Below the pieces are notes generated by a model that was given only the letters and a program-made list of their open reading frames with translations, made no database searches and had not been told where the DNA came from. 64,000 bases of DNA from Novosphingobium endophyticum (GTDB taxonomy: Bacteria; Pseudomonadota; Alphaproteobacteria; Sphingomonadales; Sphingomonadaceae). Shown one piece after another: positions 1-8,271 of the stretch. How positions within the stretch are numbered: the stretch's first letter is position 1; every line of letters begins with the position of its first letter. The stretch is taken from positions 112,557-176,556 of the forward strand of contig NZ_BMHK01000007.1 in the NCBI RefSeq assembly GCF_014640675.1, in the 5' to 3' direction. A program made the translations under genes and the position numbers.

Positions 1-280
1 GCGTGTCGGTCTCCGCGTAGGGCAGCAGGGCGCGGATCACGTCGGCCCGATCGACGGCGACAGCGTCGAGAGCGAAGTCGGTGAGGTCGCGCAAGGCGAA
101 CAGCGCCGGGTCGATTTGCTTGCCCTGCGCCGACCATTCATCCGCGAGAGCCCGGGCGAGGTCTTGCGTCGGAACGATCTGCGGGCGTCCGCCGGCGGTC
201 CTGATCGGACGGCCATCGAGCAGCACGCGCCAGCTTTCATCCGTCTGGCCGACGGTCACTTCCTTGTAGAAACGTTTCAT
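1..280 (-). CDS. ATP12 family F1-ATPase assembly chaperone (C-terminus cut by window edge)
   Basis: I translated this region directly. From the ATG at 280 it begins MKRFYKEVTVGQ and continues with SWRVLLDGRPIRTAGG, PTQDLARALADEWSAQG and LTDFALDAVA, the conserved ATP12 N-terminal pattern of a short beta section followed by 'LA.A.EW..Q...I.P'. The family binds the F1 alpha subunit during ATP synthase assembly in alphaproteobacteria and mitochondria. About 93 residues are visible and the rest lies beyond the left edge. Its start codon overlaps the stop of the upstream small membrane protein gene (ATGA), so it is probably the last visible member of the minus-strand operon beginning at crcB. Confidence 0.85.
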   Translation of the reverse strand, partial: MKRFYKEVTVGQTDESWRVLLDGRPIRTAGGRPQIVPTQDLARALADEWSAQGKQIDPALFALRDLTDFALDAVAVDRADVIRALLPYAETDT

Positions 281-486
281 TTCGGTGTGCGCCACTTCCG
301 CACGAGGATCGGGGGAATGACGAAGACATCGACGAGGCCGTTTGCCAGAAGGACATAGCCGATCCAGTCCGGCAGCGAGGAGCGCCCGGTCGCGATGATC
401 ATGCCTCCGATCACGCAGGCCACCCCCGTCAGGCGCACGGCCTGGATGATCGCGAAGCGCGCGGCGGCGGGATCCCTTTCGCTCAT
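277..486 (-). CDS. Small hypothetical membrane protein (69 aa)
   Basis: Starts MSERDPAAARFAIIQAVRL and has two hydrophobic segments, at about residues 12-28 (IIQAVRLTGVACVIGGMII) and 37-57 (PDWIGYVLLANGLVDVFVIP), ending in a basic KWRTPK tail. No function is recognised. The start at 486 is preferred to an in-frame upstream one because it overlaps the stop of the HAD phosphatase gene by ATGA, and its own stop overlaps the ATP12 start in the same way. Position between the two suggests co-translation. It may be a small inner-membrane protein typical of sphingomonads, but I cannot assign a role. Confidence 0.7.
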   Translation of the reverse strand: MSERDPAAARFAIIQAVRLTGVACVIGGMIIATGRSSLPDWIGYVLLANGLVDVFVIPPILVRKWRTPK

Positions 487-1133
487 TTCAGCAGGTACTC
501 GCACAGTTCCGCCGGGGTTTCGGCAACCCATTCGGCGCCGGCGGCCTCCAGTTCGCGCGGGTGGTGATAGCCCCAGTCGACGCCGATCGCGCGCGTGCCG
601 GCCACCTGCGCCATCCGCATGTCATAGCCGGTGTCGCCGATCATCACCGTTTCTCCCGGCCGCGCGCCCGCTTCGAACATGGCCTGCTCCAGCATTTCCG
701 GGTGGGGCTTGGAAGGGTGGCGGTCGGCGGTCTGGAGCGTGACGAAGAGATCGGCGATGCCATTGTTCGTCAGGCAATGGTTGAGCCCGAGGTCCGACAT
801 GCCGGTGGCGACACCCAGCGTCCAGCCGGCGGCGGCGAGATCGCGCAGACAGGCCTCGACGCCGTGGAACAGCGTCTGCGACACGCGGCCTTCGCTGCGC
901 GCGGCGCGGAAAGCCTCCTTGTAGCTCTCGGCCATGGCCTCCTGCTGCCCGGCGTCACTTTCGGGCACGAGCTGGCGCATCGCCTGCGGCAGCGAGAGCC
1001 CCACGGCGCGGCGGATCGCATTGCGTGGCGGAGCGGTCAGCCCGTGGATGGCGAAACTGGCTTCCATCGCCTCGCAGATCGAGGCCTGGCCGTCGATCAG
1101 CGTGCCGTCGCAATCGAAGACCGCAAGTTTCAT
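483..1133 (-). CDS. HAD-family hydrolase, phosphoglycolate phosphatase-like
   Basis: A 216-residue protein starting MKLAVFDCDGTLIDGQ. Haloacid dehalogenase motif I is DCDGT (nucleophile and acid/base Asp near residues 8 and 10). Motif II is VATGMS, motif III the Lys in SKPHPEML, and motif IV GDTGYDM. The helical insert between motifs I and II is a C1-type cap, as in Gph/PGMB-like phosphatases. The ATG at 1133 overlaps the stop of the pseudouridine synthase gene. The substrate cannot be told from sequence; small phosphorylated metabolites such as phosphoglycolate or pyrophosphate are usual for this branch. Confidence 0.88.
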   Translation of the reverse strand: MKLAVFDCDGTLIDGQASICEAMEASFAIHGLTAPPRNAIRRAVGLSLPQAMRQLVPESDAGQQEAMAESYKEAFRAARSEGRVSQTLFHGVEACLRDLAAAGWTLGVATGMSDLGLNHCLTNNGIADLFVTLQTADRHPSKPHPEMLEQAMFEAGARPGETVMIGDTGYDMRMAQVAGTRAIGVDWGYHHPRELEAAGAEWVAETPAELCEYLLK

Positions 1134-2329
1134 CGCCTGCCCCTCGGCGCGCCCGGTTTCCTCGGGCCCGGCTTGCCTGAAGGGCGCGAAGGCTTGCCCG
1201 GCTTGCCCGCCTTTGCGCCGGGCTTGCCGCGCGAGGGGCTGCCATCGCCGCGTGAGCGCCGTTCGCCGCGCCGTTCCTTGCGGTACTGCTTGGCGTGCGC
1301 CTTGGCGGCGCGTTTCTGGTCCTGCTTGTCGGATTCGGGCGGCGGGGCGGAAAGCTCGGCGCCGTCGGCCTCGTCGAAGCCGAGCTGGGCCATCGAGGCG
1401 GCGAAATGTTCGGGCAGGGGGGCCGTGACGTCGAGCGGGGCGCCGTCCGGGTGATCTATGACCAGACGCCGGGCGTGCAGGTGCAGCTTGCGGCTGATCG
1501 AGCCGGAGAGGAACGCATCCTGCCCGCCGTACTTGCCGTCGCCAACGATCGGGTGGCCAATGGCGGCCATGTGGACACGCAGCTGGTGAGTGCGCCCGGT
1601 CATCGGGTACAGCTCGACCCAAGCGGCGCGGTTGCCAGCCCTGTCGATCACGCGATAGCGGGTGCGTGAGGGCTTTCCGTTTTCCTCGTCGACCTGCATC
1701 TTCTCGCCGCCGGTGCCGGGCTGCTTGGCGAGCGGCAGTTCGATCATGCCGTCCGCGATGCTCGGCACGCCGACGACGAGCGCCCAATAGATCTTCCGGG
1801 CCGAGCGACCCGAAAAGCGCTTGGAAAAGTACGCGGCGCTGCCCGGCGTGCGGGCGACCAGCAGGACGCCCGAAGTGTCCTTGTCGAGCCGGTGGACGAG
1901 ACGCGGCCTCGGCCCTTGCGCCGCATAGGCATCGAGCAGGCCATCGACGTGCTGCTTCATGCCAAGCCCGCCCTGCGTGGCGAGGCCCGGTGGCTTGTTG
2001 AGCACGATGGCGGCGCGGTCCTGCGTCAGCACCATCGAATCGGCGAGCGCGAGTTCCTCTTCGGAGAGTTCCCGCCTCGGCCGGGCCGCCTTGCCGCCGG
2101 GCTTGGCTTCGCCGCCGGGCGGCACGCGCAGGGTCTGGCCCGCCTCCAGCCGCGTGTCGACATCGGCGCGCTTGCCGTCGACCCGGATCTGGCCGGTGCG
2201 CGCCCAGCGCGAAACCGTGGCGAAGCCCACTTGCGGCAAGTGGCGCTTGAACCAGCGGTCGAGCCGCACGCCGTCGTCGTCGCTGCCGACGGTGAACTGG
2301 CGGACCTGGTCAGGAAGCTGGCTCATCAT
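1130..2329 (-). CDS. RluA-family 23S rRNA pseudouridine synthase (RluC/D-like)
   Basis: A 399-residue protein. An N-terminal S4-type RNA-binding domain (VRLDRWFKRHLPQVGFATVSRWARTGQIRVDGKR) is followed by the catalytic domain with the RluA motif HRLDKDTSGVLL, whose Asp is the nucleophile. GRTHQLRVHMA and GDGKYGG are the other family signatures. The last 80 or so residues are a Lys/Arg/Pro-rich low-complexity tail, probably extra rRNA contacts. The enzyme isomerises uridines in 23S rRNA. It starts at 2329, where ATGA overlaps the crcB stop. The exact target site (RluC or RluD type) is not resolved. Confidence 0.92.
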   Translation of the reverse strand: MMSQLPDQVRQFTVGSDDDGVRLDRWFKRHLPQVGFATVSRWARTGQIRVDGKRADVDTRLEAGQTLRVPPGGEAKPGGKAARPRRELSEEELALADSMVLTQDRAAIVLNKPPGLATQGGLGMKQHVDGLLDAYAAQGPRPRLVHRLDKDTSGVLLVARTPGSAAYFSKRFSGRSARKIYWALVVGVPSIADGMIELPLAKQPGTGGEKMQVDEENGKPSRTRYRVIDRAGNRAAWVELYPMTGRTHQLRVHMAAIGHPIVGDGKYGGQDAFLSGSISRKLHLHARRLVIDHPDGAPLDVTAPLPEHFAASMAQLGFDEADGAELSAPPPESDKQDQKRAAKAHAKQYRKERRGERRSRGDGSPSRGKPGAKAGKPGKPSRPSGKPGPRKPGAPRGRR

Positions 2330-2730
2330 ACGTGCCGCATTATCGAGAGGCCGAGGAACAGGCTCATGACGCCGGCGATCACCGAAATGCCGGTGTAAAA
2401 CGCGGCGAGGCCGAGCTGGCCGCGCTCGGCGAGGCTGACGATGTCGAGGCTGTACGACGAGAAGGTCGTGAAGCCGCCCAGCACGCCGACCGCGAGAAGC
2501 AGGCGTGTTCCCTCGCCATGGCTGCCGTGGCGGGCGAACCAGCCGACCAGAAGGCCCATGAACAGGCTGCCGAGCACATTGACAGTCAGCGTCCCGTAAG
2601 GAAAGTCGCTTGCGCGTACCGGGCCGATCGCGGCGACCCAGGCGCGGCCGACGAGGAAGCGCAGCCAGGCGCCGAAGCCGCCGCCGAAGGCCACAAGCAA
2701 CGACGCGGCGAGGAAGGAAGGTTGAGGCAT
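2326..2730 (-). CDS. crcB: Fluoride channel CrcB/Fluc
   Basis: About 134 residues with four transmembrane segments. It carries the Fluc hallmarks GGGFGAWLRF near the start, the asparagine region NVLGSLFMGLLVGW, and GVLGGFTTFSSYSLD, which lines the fluoride pore. Dual-topology dimers export fluoride across the inner membrane. The start at 2730 (MPQPSFLAAS) gives the usual length; an in-frame ATG at 2766 would add a hydrophilic stretch. It is the first gene of the overlapping minus-strand operon. I see no crcB-type fluoride riboswitch in the short upstream sequence. Confidence 0.92.
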   Translation of the reverse strand: MPQPSFLAASLLVAFGGGFGAWLRFLVGRAWVAAIGPVRASDFPYGTLTVNVLGSLFMGLLVGWFARHGSHGEGTRLLLAVGVLGGFTTFSSYSLDIVSLAERGQLGLAAFYTGISVIAGVMSLFLGLSIMRHV

Positions 2731-2814
2731 GGGCGCCGCCTTAGCCGCGAATCGGCAATAATCCAATCGTCCGTGAACCTTGAGTGGCGGCGGTCCGGCC
2801 GGGCTGTCCCGGTG

Positions 2815-2843
2815 TTGAATTGTTGCCGTTCAGCCACTATATT
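2815..2843 (+). promoter_or_regulatory. Sigma-70-type promoter for rpsU in the 2731-3041 gap
   Basis: TTGAAT at 2815-2820 and TATATT at 2838-2843 are separated by 17 bp, a good housekeeping promoter. It implies a leader of nearly 190 nt before the rpsU ATG at 3042. This is the only clear signal in the 311-bp gap between the divergent crcB and rpsU genes. Confidence 0.5.
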
Positions 2844-3041
2844 GCGGGTACGCAGGAGCGGTGCGCCGTGATTTTGCGGCGTTTGCGCTTGTCCTGCGAC
2901 GTTTGCTTTGCTAACGGGCCGCGCAATCGAGCTGCGCCTTTACCGGTTGCGGTCCTGTTTTTGGCTTTCAGATTCGCGGTTCGCCTCGCCGGAAGTGATG
3001 CGGGGCGGGCGTCGTTTGTGTTTTGTGAGGTGTTTCGGTTT

Positions 3042-3248
3042 ATGCAGATCATGGTTCGCGACAACAATGTTGATCAGGCCCTTCGTGCGCTGAAGAAGAA
3101 GCTGCAGCGGGAAGGTGTCTATCGCGAAATGAAGCTGCGTCGTCACTACGAGAAGCCGTCTGAAAAGCGCGCCCGCGAAAAGGCCGCCGCCGTGCGCCGC
3201 GCCCGCAAGCTGGAGCGCAAGCGTCTGGAGCGTGACGGCGCCAAGTAA
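3042..3248 (+). CDS. rpsU: 30S ribosomal protein S21 (bS21)
   Basis: The 68-residue protein [20 protein letters not shown]... with the strongly basic C-terminus [17 protein letters not shown] matches bS21 over its full length. It binds the 30S platform near the anti-Shine-Dalgarno region and helps translation initiation. It is monocistronic here, with a strong candidate promoter upstream and a terminator downstream. A second in-frame ATG three codons later (MVRDNN) is possible, but alphaproteobacterial S21 usually begins MQ(V/I). Confidence 0.96.
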   Translation: MQIMVRDNNVDQALRALKKKLQREGVYREMKLRRHYEKPSEKRAREKAAAVRRARKLERKRLERDGAK

Positions 3249-3332
3249 GCCGTGGTTTGCTTCGGCCCGCGAGGCCGGGCAAACACCGCGAGGCTGCGTT
3301 CCTGCTTGAACGCCGAACCTGCTTGAGCCATG

Positions 3333-3366
3333 AGGGCGCGGAAATTCCATCCGCGCCCTTTGTGTA
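3333..3366 (+). terminator. Rho-independent terminator after rpsU
   Basis: AGGGCGCGG (3333-3341) pairs with CCGCGCCCT (3351-3359) around a 9-nt loop and is followed by a short T-rich run (TTTGTGT). It separates rpsU from the FKBP gene. Confidence 0.7.
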
Positions 3367-3405
3367 TCTGCCTTTGGGGCGACTTCCTGACGAGGCCAAA
3401 CGAAG

Positions 3406-3921
3406 ATGACAGAGATCACCCGCGTCCCGCTCCAGCCGATTGCAAAGGGCGCCGTTACCAAGATCTGGCTCGGCGTGGCCGCCATCGCGCTCGCCGCGGG
3501 CGGCGTGGCCTGGGCGGCGCTGCCGCCTTCGGTGGATGTGCAGACGCTGACCGCCGGTTCGGGCGAGTCGCCCACGGTCGATGACGTAGTGCTCATCAAC
3601 TATAAGGGCACGCTGCCGGACGGCAATGTCTTCGACGAGGCGCAGCAGGTGCCGATGGCGCTCAATGAAGTCGTCCCCGGCTTCACCAAGGCGCTGGTGA
3701 AGATGCAGCGCGGCGGCAAGTACAACGTCGAGATTCCCTCGGAGCTGGCTTACGGCGACAAGGCCGTGGGCGACATTCCCGCGAACACCGACCTGACTTT
3801 CGAGATCGAGCTGATCGACTTCAAGAGCCGCGCCGAGATCGAGCAGCAGCAGCGCATCCTTCAGCAGCTCCAGCAGATGCAGGGCGGTGCTCCCGAAGCG
3901 GGCGCCCCGGCCCATCCCTGA
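3406..3921 (+). CDS. FKBP-type peptidyl-prolyl cis-trans isomerase, membrane-anchored
   Basis: A 171-residue protein. Residues about 19-39 (ITKIWLGVAAIALAAGGVAWAAL) form a single N-terminal membrane or signal segment, so the catalytic domain should face the periplasm. The FKBP domain follows, with VLINYKGTLPDGNVFDEA, the active-site strand VVPGFTKALVKMQRGGKYNVEIPSELAYGDK, and IPANTDLTFEIELIDF. A Gln-rich tail (EQQQRILQQLQQMQ) closes the protein. It catalyses proline isomerisation in folding envelope proteins. It stands alone between the rpsU terminator and gatC. Confidence 0.92.
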   Translation: MTEITRVPLQPIAKGAVTKIWLGVAAIALAAGGVAWAALPPSVDVQTLTAGSGESPTVDDVVLINYKGTLPDGNVFDEAQQVPMALNEVVPGFTKALVKMQRGGKYNVEIPSELAYGDKAVGDIPANTDLTFEIELIDFKSRAEIEQQQRILQQLQQMQGGAPEAGAPAHP

Positions 3922-4028
3922 TCCCGGTCGCGGCCGCTTGATGCGGCCCGGAGCGGGTGCTAGCGCCCGCTCTTAGCCCATTTCCAGACAGGGGCCGCCT
4001 GTCGGCCCGCAATCTTTGAGGAACAGCC

Positions 4029-4331
4029 ATGTCGGTCGATACCGCAACCGTGGCCAAGATCGCCAGCCTCGCCCGCATCAAGGTGACCGATCAGGAACTC
4101 GAGGCCATGGTGCCCGAACTCAACGGCATTCTCGCCTGGGTCGAGCAATTGGGCGAAGTCGATGTCACCGGCGTCGAGCCGATGACCGCCGTCATTCCCA
4201 ACACGTTGCGCCTGCGCGACGACGTGATCGACGCCGACCCGCTGACCGGCGGCGGCATCCGCGACAAGGTGCTCGCCAATGCGCCGGCGGCCGAGCACGG
4301 CTTCTTCGGCGTGCCCAAGGTGATCGAGTGA
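4029..4331 (+). CDS. gatC: Asp-tRNA(Asn)/Glu-tRNA(Gln) amidotransferase subunit C
   Basis: A 100-residue protein, [23 protein letters not shown]..., with the GatC core [22 protein letters not shown] and the C-terminal [23 protein letters not shown] ending. GatC is the linker wrapped around GatA and GatB in the trimeric enzyme that amidates mischarged Glu-tRNA(Gln) or Asp-tRNA(Asn). It is the first gene of the gatC-gatA-antitoxin-toxin-gatB run, 30 bp before gatA. Confidence 0.96.
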   Translation: MSVDTATVAKIASLARIKVTDQELEAMVPELNGILAWVEQLGEVDVTGVEPMTAVIPNTLRLRDDVIDADPLTGGGIRDKVLANAPAAEHGFFGVPKVIE

Positions 4332-4361
4332 GCGAGCGCGACCTTCGACGGATGAAGATAA

Positions 4362-5849
4362 ATGACTGACCTTACCGAACTCGGCGTAGCCCAGATCCGC
4401 GACGGTGTTGCCAAAGGCGATTTCACCGCCGTCGAAGTGGCAGAGGCGTTCAACGCCAATGTCGCCGCCGCGCAGGACGCGCTCAACGCCTTCATCGTCG
4501 CCACGCCCGAAAAGGCTGTTGAGGCCGCTAAGGCCACCGACGCCAAACGCGCGAAAGGCGAGGCGCTGGGCGGGATGGGCGGCGTGCCGATCGGCATGAA
4601 GGACCTCTTCGCCACCGTCGGCGTGCAGACCACGGCGGCGAGCCACATCCTCGAAGGCTTCAGGCCCGAATACGAATCCACCGTCTCGCAGAAGCTGTGG
4701 GATGCGGGCGCGGGCATGCTTGGCAAGCTCAATCTCGATCAGTTCGCGATGGGCTCCTCGAACGAGACGAGCTACTTCGGCAACGTCATCTCGCCGTGGC
4801 GGCGCAACGACGGCGGCAATGCCTCGCTGGCGCCGGGCGGCTCCTCGGGCGGTTCCTCGGCGGCCGTCTCGGCGCGGCTGTGCCCGGCGGCGACCGGCAC
4901 CGACACCGGCGGCTCGATCCGCCAGCCCGCCGCCTTCACCGGCATTACCGGCATCAAGCCGACCTATGGCCGCTGCTCGCGCTGGGGCATCGTCGCCTTC
5001 GCCAGTTCGCTCGATCAGGCGGGGCCCATGGCGCGTGACACCCGTGACTGCGCGATCATGCTGGAGGCCATGGCCGGTTTCGATCCCAAGGACTCAACCA
5101 GCCTCGACATGCCCGTGCCCGAATGGGAAGCGAACCTCTCGGCCGACATGAAAGGCAAGAAGGTCGGCATCCCGCGTGAATACCGGATGGACGGGATGGA
5201 CGAGGATGTCCTCAAGTCCTGGGATGACGGTATCGCCTGGCTCAAGGATGCCGGCGCGGAGATCGTCGATATCTCGCTGCCGCACACCAGGTATGCGCTG
5301 CCGGCCTACTACATCATCGCCCCGGCCGAGGCGTCTTCCAACCTCGCGCGCTATGACGGCGTGCGCTACGGCCTGCGCGATCTGCCCGAGGGCGCGAACC
5401 TGCAGGACATGTATGCCGCCACCCGCGCGGCCGGTTTCGGCGCCGAAGTGAAGCGCCGTATCCTGATCGGCACTTACGTGCTCTCGGCGGGCTTCTACGA
5501 CGCCTACTACACGCAGGCGCAGAAGGTGCGCACGCTGATCAGCCTCGATTTCAAAAACGCCTTCGAGAGCTGCGACGTGATCCTCGCCCCCACCGCCCCG
5601 AGCGCCGCGTTCGCGCTGGGCGAAAACGTCGACGATCCGCTCAAGATGTACCTCAACGACGTCTTCGCTGTGCCGGCCTCGCTGGCGGGCCTGCCGGCGA
5701 TGTCGGTCCCGGCCGGCCTCAACCGCGAAGGGCTGCCGCTGGGGCTGCAGGTGATTGGCAGGGCCTTCGACGAACAGGGTGTGCTGAACGCTGGTCTGGC
5801 GATCGAGCAGCGGGCGGGATTCGTGGCGAAGCCGGAGAAGTGGTGGTGA
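4362..5849 (+). CDS. gatA: Asp-tRNA(Asn)/Glu-tRNA(Gln) amidotransferase subunit A
   Basis: A 495-residue amidase-signature enzyme. The Ser-cisSer-Lys triad is visible: Lys80 in PIGMKDLF, the cis-Ser in GGSSGGSS (about 160-167), and the nucleophile Ser185 in [11 protein letters not shown]. GatA hydrolyses glutamine and feeds ammonia to GatB through an internal tunnel. Length is normal. The usual next gene, gatB, is displaced by the toxin-antitoxin pair at 5905-6617. Confidence 0.97.
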   Translation: MTDLTELGVAQIRDGVAKGDFTAVEVAEAFNANVAAAQDALNAFIVATPEKAVEAAKATDAKRAKGEALGGMGGVPIGMKDLFATVGVQTTAASHILEGFRPEYESTVSQKLWDAGAGMLGKLNLDQFAMGSSNETSYFGNVISPWRRNDGGNASLAPGGSSGGSSAAVSARLCPAATGTDTGGSIRQPAAFTGITGIKPTYGRCSRWGIVAFASSLDQAGPMARDTRDCAIMLEAMAGFDPKDSTSLDMPVPEWEANLSADMKGKKVGIPREYRMDGMDEDVLKSWDDGIAWLKDAGAEIVDISLPHTRYALPAYYIIAPAEASSNLARYDGVRYGLRDLPEGANLQDMYAATRAAGFGAEVKRRILIGTYVLSAGFYDAYYTQAQKVRTLISLDFKNAFESCDVILAPTAPSAAFALGENVDDPLKMYLNDVFAVPASLAGLPAMSVPAGLNREGLPLGLQVIGRAFDEQGVLNAGLAIEQRAGFVAKPEKWW

Positions 5850-5868
5850 GAGGAACTCGCCAGCTTCG

Positions 5869-5900
5869 TTGACCGTCGTCCGCCCGCTTGGTATTACCAA
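5869..5900 (+). promoter_or_regulatory. Internal promoter with palindromic operator for the toxin-antitoxin pair
   Basis: TTGACC (5869-5874) and TATTAC (5892-5897) are 17 bp apart. The -10 lies inside a perfect inverted repeat, TTGGTA-T-TACCAA (5888-5900), five bases before the antitoxin ATG. This is the arrangement expected for autorepression by an AbrB-type antitoxin. No terminator is seen between gatA and the pair, so read-through from gatCA is also likely. Confidence 0.5.
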
Positions 5901-5904
5901 ATCC

Positions 5905-6210
5905 ATGCATTACCAGTCGAACATGACGGTCAAGGGCCAGGTCACCGTGCCCAAGGACATCCGCGACGCGCTGGGCCTTTTGCCGGGCCAGCCGGTCGAG
6001 TTCGAACTGGACGCCGACGGCAATGCGCGCATCCTCAAGGTAGACACGGATGCTGAGATTGAACGGAAGAAAGCCGATTTCCGCAACCGGCTGCAAGAGG
6101 CCCAGGCGATCTTCAAGGCAAACGATGCCTTCCCCGGCATGTCGACCGACGAGTACATGGATATGATCCGCGAACCTCTTCAGCCGTTCGAGCGTGACGG
6201 CAAAGAGTGA
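5905..6210 (+). CDS. AbrB/SpoVT-type antitoxin of a PIN toxin-antitoxin pair
   Basis: Starts MHYQSNMTVKGQVTVPKDIRDALGLLPGQPVEFELDADGNARI, a canonical swapped-hairpin AbrB DNA-binding domain in the first 45 or so residues. The following charged helix-rich tail (EIERKKADFRNRLQEAQAIF) ends in DEYMDMIREPLQPFE, likely the toxin-neutralising part. The start at 5905 places the whole AbrB fold in frame; an upstream ATG at 5869 would run through the operator. The gene overlaps the toxin start by GTGA. By family rule it represses its own promoter and holds the toxin inactive. Confidence 0.85.
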   Translation: MHYQSNMTVKGQVTVPKDIRDALGLLPGQPVEFELDADGNARILKVDTDAEIERKKADFRNRLQEAQAIFKANDAFPGMSTDEYMDMIREPLQPFERDGKE

Positions 6211-6617
6211 TCTTCGTCGATTCCAATGTCGCGATCGATGCGCTCGATCCGGATTCGCCTTTCCACGGCTGGGCGCAGGACCGTCTTGCGGACGCGCTTG
6301 ATGGCGGTGTGTTCTTCAATCACATCGTCGTGGCCGAACTGGCCGCGCGCGCGATTTCCGTTGAGGAACTGCAGCGGATGCTCGATCTTCTGCGGATACC
6401 GGTGGAGCCGCTCACCGACGAAGTAGCGTTCCGGGCAGGGCAGGCTTTCAAGGCCTGGATCCGCAATGGAGGCCGGCGCGGCGCGCTGCTGCCCGATTTC
6501 GTGATCGGTGCCCATGCCTCGGTGAACGGTGCGCGCGTTCTTACGCGTGACCCGCGCCGCTTTCGCTCCTATTTCCCAGAACTAGACCTGATTCTACCGG
6601 AACCGACCAATGACTGA
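6207..6617 (+). CDS. PIN-domain toxin (VapC-like ribonuclease)
   Basis: A 136-residue PIN protein with GTG start, [19 protein letters not shown].... The acidic active-site residues are visible in FVDSNV (first Asp), VVAELAAR (Glu) and [11 protein letters not shown] (Asp); LTRDPRRF provides the fourth acidic position. VapC toxins cleave tRNA or rRNA. The start overlaps the antitoxin stop and the end overlaps the gatB start by 8 nt, so the toxin is translated within the gat operon. It is intact, and its base composition resembles the gat genes. Confidence 0.87.
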   Translation: MIFVDSNVAIDALDPDSPFHGWAQDRLADALDGGVFFNHIVVAELAARAISVEELQRMLDLLRIPVEPLTDEVAFRAGQAFKAWIRNGGRRGALLPDFVIGAHASVNGARVLTRDPRRFRSYFPELDLILPEPTND

Positions 6618-8112
6618 ATCCACATACCGCATCCAGGGCGCAACCGGCGAATGGGAGGTCGTGATCGGCCTCGAGGTCCATGCGCAGGTCACTTCGAATT
6701 CCAAGCTGTTCTCCGGCTCGGCGACGGCATTCGGCGCGGAGCCGAATTCGCAGGTGTCGCTGGTCGACGCGGCGATGCCGGGGATGCTGCCGGTGCCGAA
6801 CCGCGAGTGCATCCGCCAGGCGGTGCGCACCGGCATGGCGGTGGGCGCGCAGATCAACAAGTGGAGCCGGTTCGACCGCAAGAACTACTTCTACGCCGAT
6901 CTGCCGCAGGGCTATCAGATCAGCCAGCTTTACCACCCGCTGGTGGGCGAGGGCGCGATCGAGATCGTGCTTGACGACAAGGATCCCGAAGGTTCGACCA
7001 AGACCATCGGCATCGAGCGCATCCATGTCGAGCAGGACGCGGGCAAGCTGATGCATGACCAGCACCCGACGATGTCCTATGTCGATCTCAACCGCTCGGG
7101 CGTGGCGCTGATGGAAATCGTCAGCCGTCCGGACATGCGTTCTCCTGCCGAAGCAGGGGCTTACGTCGCAAAGCTGCGGACGATTCTGCGCTATGTCGGC
7201 TCGTGCGACGGCAACATGGATCAGGGCTCGATGCGCTGCGACGTCAACGTCTCGGTACGCCGGCCCGGCGAGCCGTTCGGCACCCGCACCGAAACCAAGA
7301 ACGTCAACTCGGTGCGCTTCGTCATGCAGACGATCGAGCACGAGGCGAGCCGTCAGGTCGATGTGCTGGAGAGCGGCGGAAAGATCGTGCAGGAAACCCG
7401 CCTCTTCGATCCGAACACCGGCACCACGCGTTCGATGCGCAGCAAGGAAGACGCGCACGATTACCGCTACTTCCCCGACCCGGACCTGCTGCCGCTCGAA
7501 CTCGATGATGCGTTCCTCGAGGACTGCCGCAATTCGCTGCCCGAACTGCCGGACGCCAAGCGCCATCGCTATGAGAGCGACCTTGGCCTCTCGCCCTACA
7601 ACGCGGGCGTGCTGACCGCCGATGTCGAGACCGCGCGCTGGTTCGAGCTGCTGCTGGCCCAGACCGCCAGGGCTGCCGGAAAACAGCCCGCCGAAGTCGC
7701 CAAGCAGGCGGCCAACTGGCTGATCTCGGAACTGTTCGGGGCGCTCAACAAGCTGGGCACGTCGCTTGAGGAATCGCCGGTAACTCCTGAAAAAGGCGGC
7801 GAACTTCTCGCGCTTATCAGCAAGGGCACGATTTCCGGCTCGATCGCCAAGCAGGTTCTGGAGATCATGCTGGAGACCGGCGCCGGCGCCGGCCAAATCG
7901 TCGAGCGCGAAGGCCTCAAGCAGGAGTCGGACTCCGGCGCTATCGAGGCCGCGGTCGACAAGGTGCTGGCGGACAATGCCGACAAGGTCGAGCAGTACCG
8001 GGGCGGCAAGCAGGCCCTGTTCGGCTTTTTCGTCGGGCAGACGATGAAGGCCATGCAGGGCAAAGCCAACCCGCAGGTGGTGAACGAGATCCTGAAGGGC
8101 AAGCTGGGCTGA
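6610..8112 (+). CDS. gatB: Asp-tRNA(Asn)/Glu-tRNA(Gln) amidotransferase subunit B
   Basis: A 500-residue protein. The cradle domain opens with [22 protein letters not shown]. It also contains [17 protein letters not shown], the family signature [21 protein letters not shown] and [16 protein letters not shown]. The C-terminal 150 residues are the helical YqeY-like tRNA-binding tail ending in [14 protein letters not shown]. GatB phosphorylates and then amidates the mischarged aminoacyl-tRNA. The ATG lies inside the end of the toxin gene, so its translation is probably coupled to toxin translation. Confidence 0.97.
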   Translation: MTESTYRIQGATGEWEVVIGLEVHAQVTSNSKLFSGSATAFGAEPNSQVSLVDAAMPGMLPVPNRECIRQAVRTGMAVGAQINKWSRFDRKNYFYADLPQGYQISQLYHPLVGEGAIEIVLDDKDPEGSTKTIGIERIHVEQDAGKLMHDQHPTMSYVDLNRSGVALMEIVSRPDMRSPAEAGAYVAKLRTILRYVGSCDGNMDQGSMRCDVNVSVRRPGEPFGTRTETKNVNSVRFVMQTIEHEASRQVDVLESGGKIVQETRLFDPNTGTTRSMRSKEDAHDYRYFPDPDLLPLELDDAFLEDCRNSLPELPDAKRHRYESDLGLSPYNAGVLTADVETARWFELLLAQTARAAGKQPAEVAKQAANWLISELFGALNKLGTSLEESPVTPEKGGELLALISKGTISGSIAKQVLEIMLETGAGAGQIVEREGLKQESDSGAIEAAVDKVLADNADKVEQYRGGKQALFGFFVGQTMKAMQGKANPQVVNEILKGKLG

Positions 8113-8271
8113 CGCTTTCACCAAAGGTGAGGTGAAACGAGCGCAGCGAGAAGCTGCGCGACCTGTCTTTCGCTCGACACGAACGGATGGGCTTACGAGG
8201 TGCGTTTATCCTCGTCCGGAACGACCGCCTTTTGGGCTACGTCACGCAGGCGTAACGGCTTCCGGCCAGCA

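Noticed and set aside
2731..2814. Fluoride riboswitch before crcB
   Set aside because: The short upstream sequence shows no crcB-motif pattern that I can recognise.
8116..8137. TTTCACC/GGTGAAA hairpin after gatB
   Set aside because: Short stem, no T-run; too weak to call a terminator.
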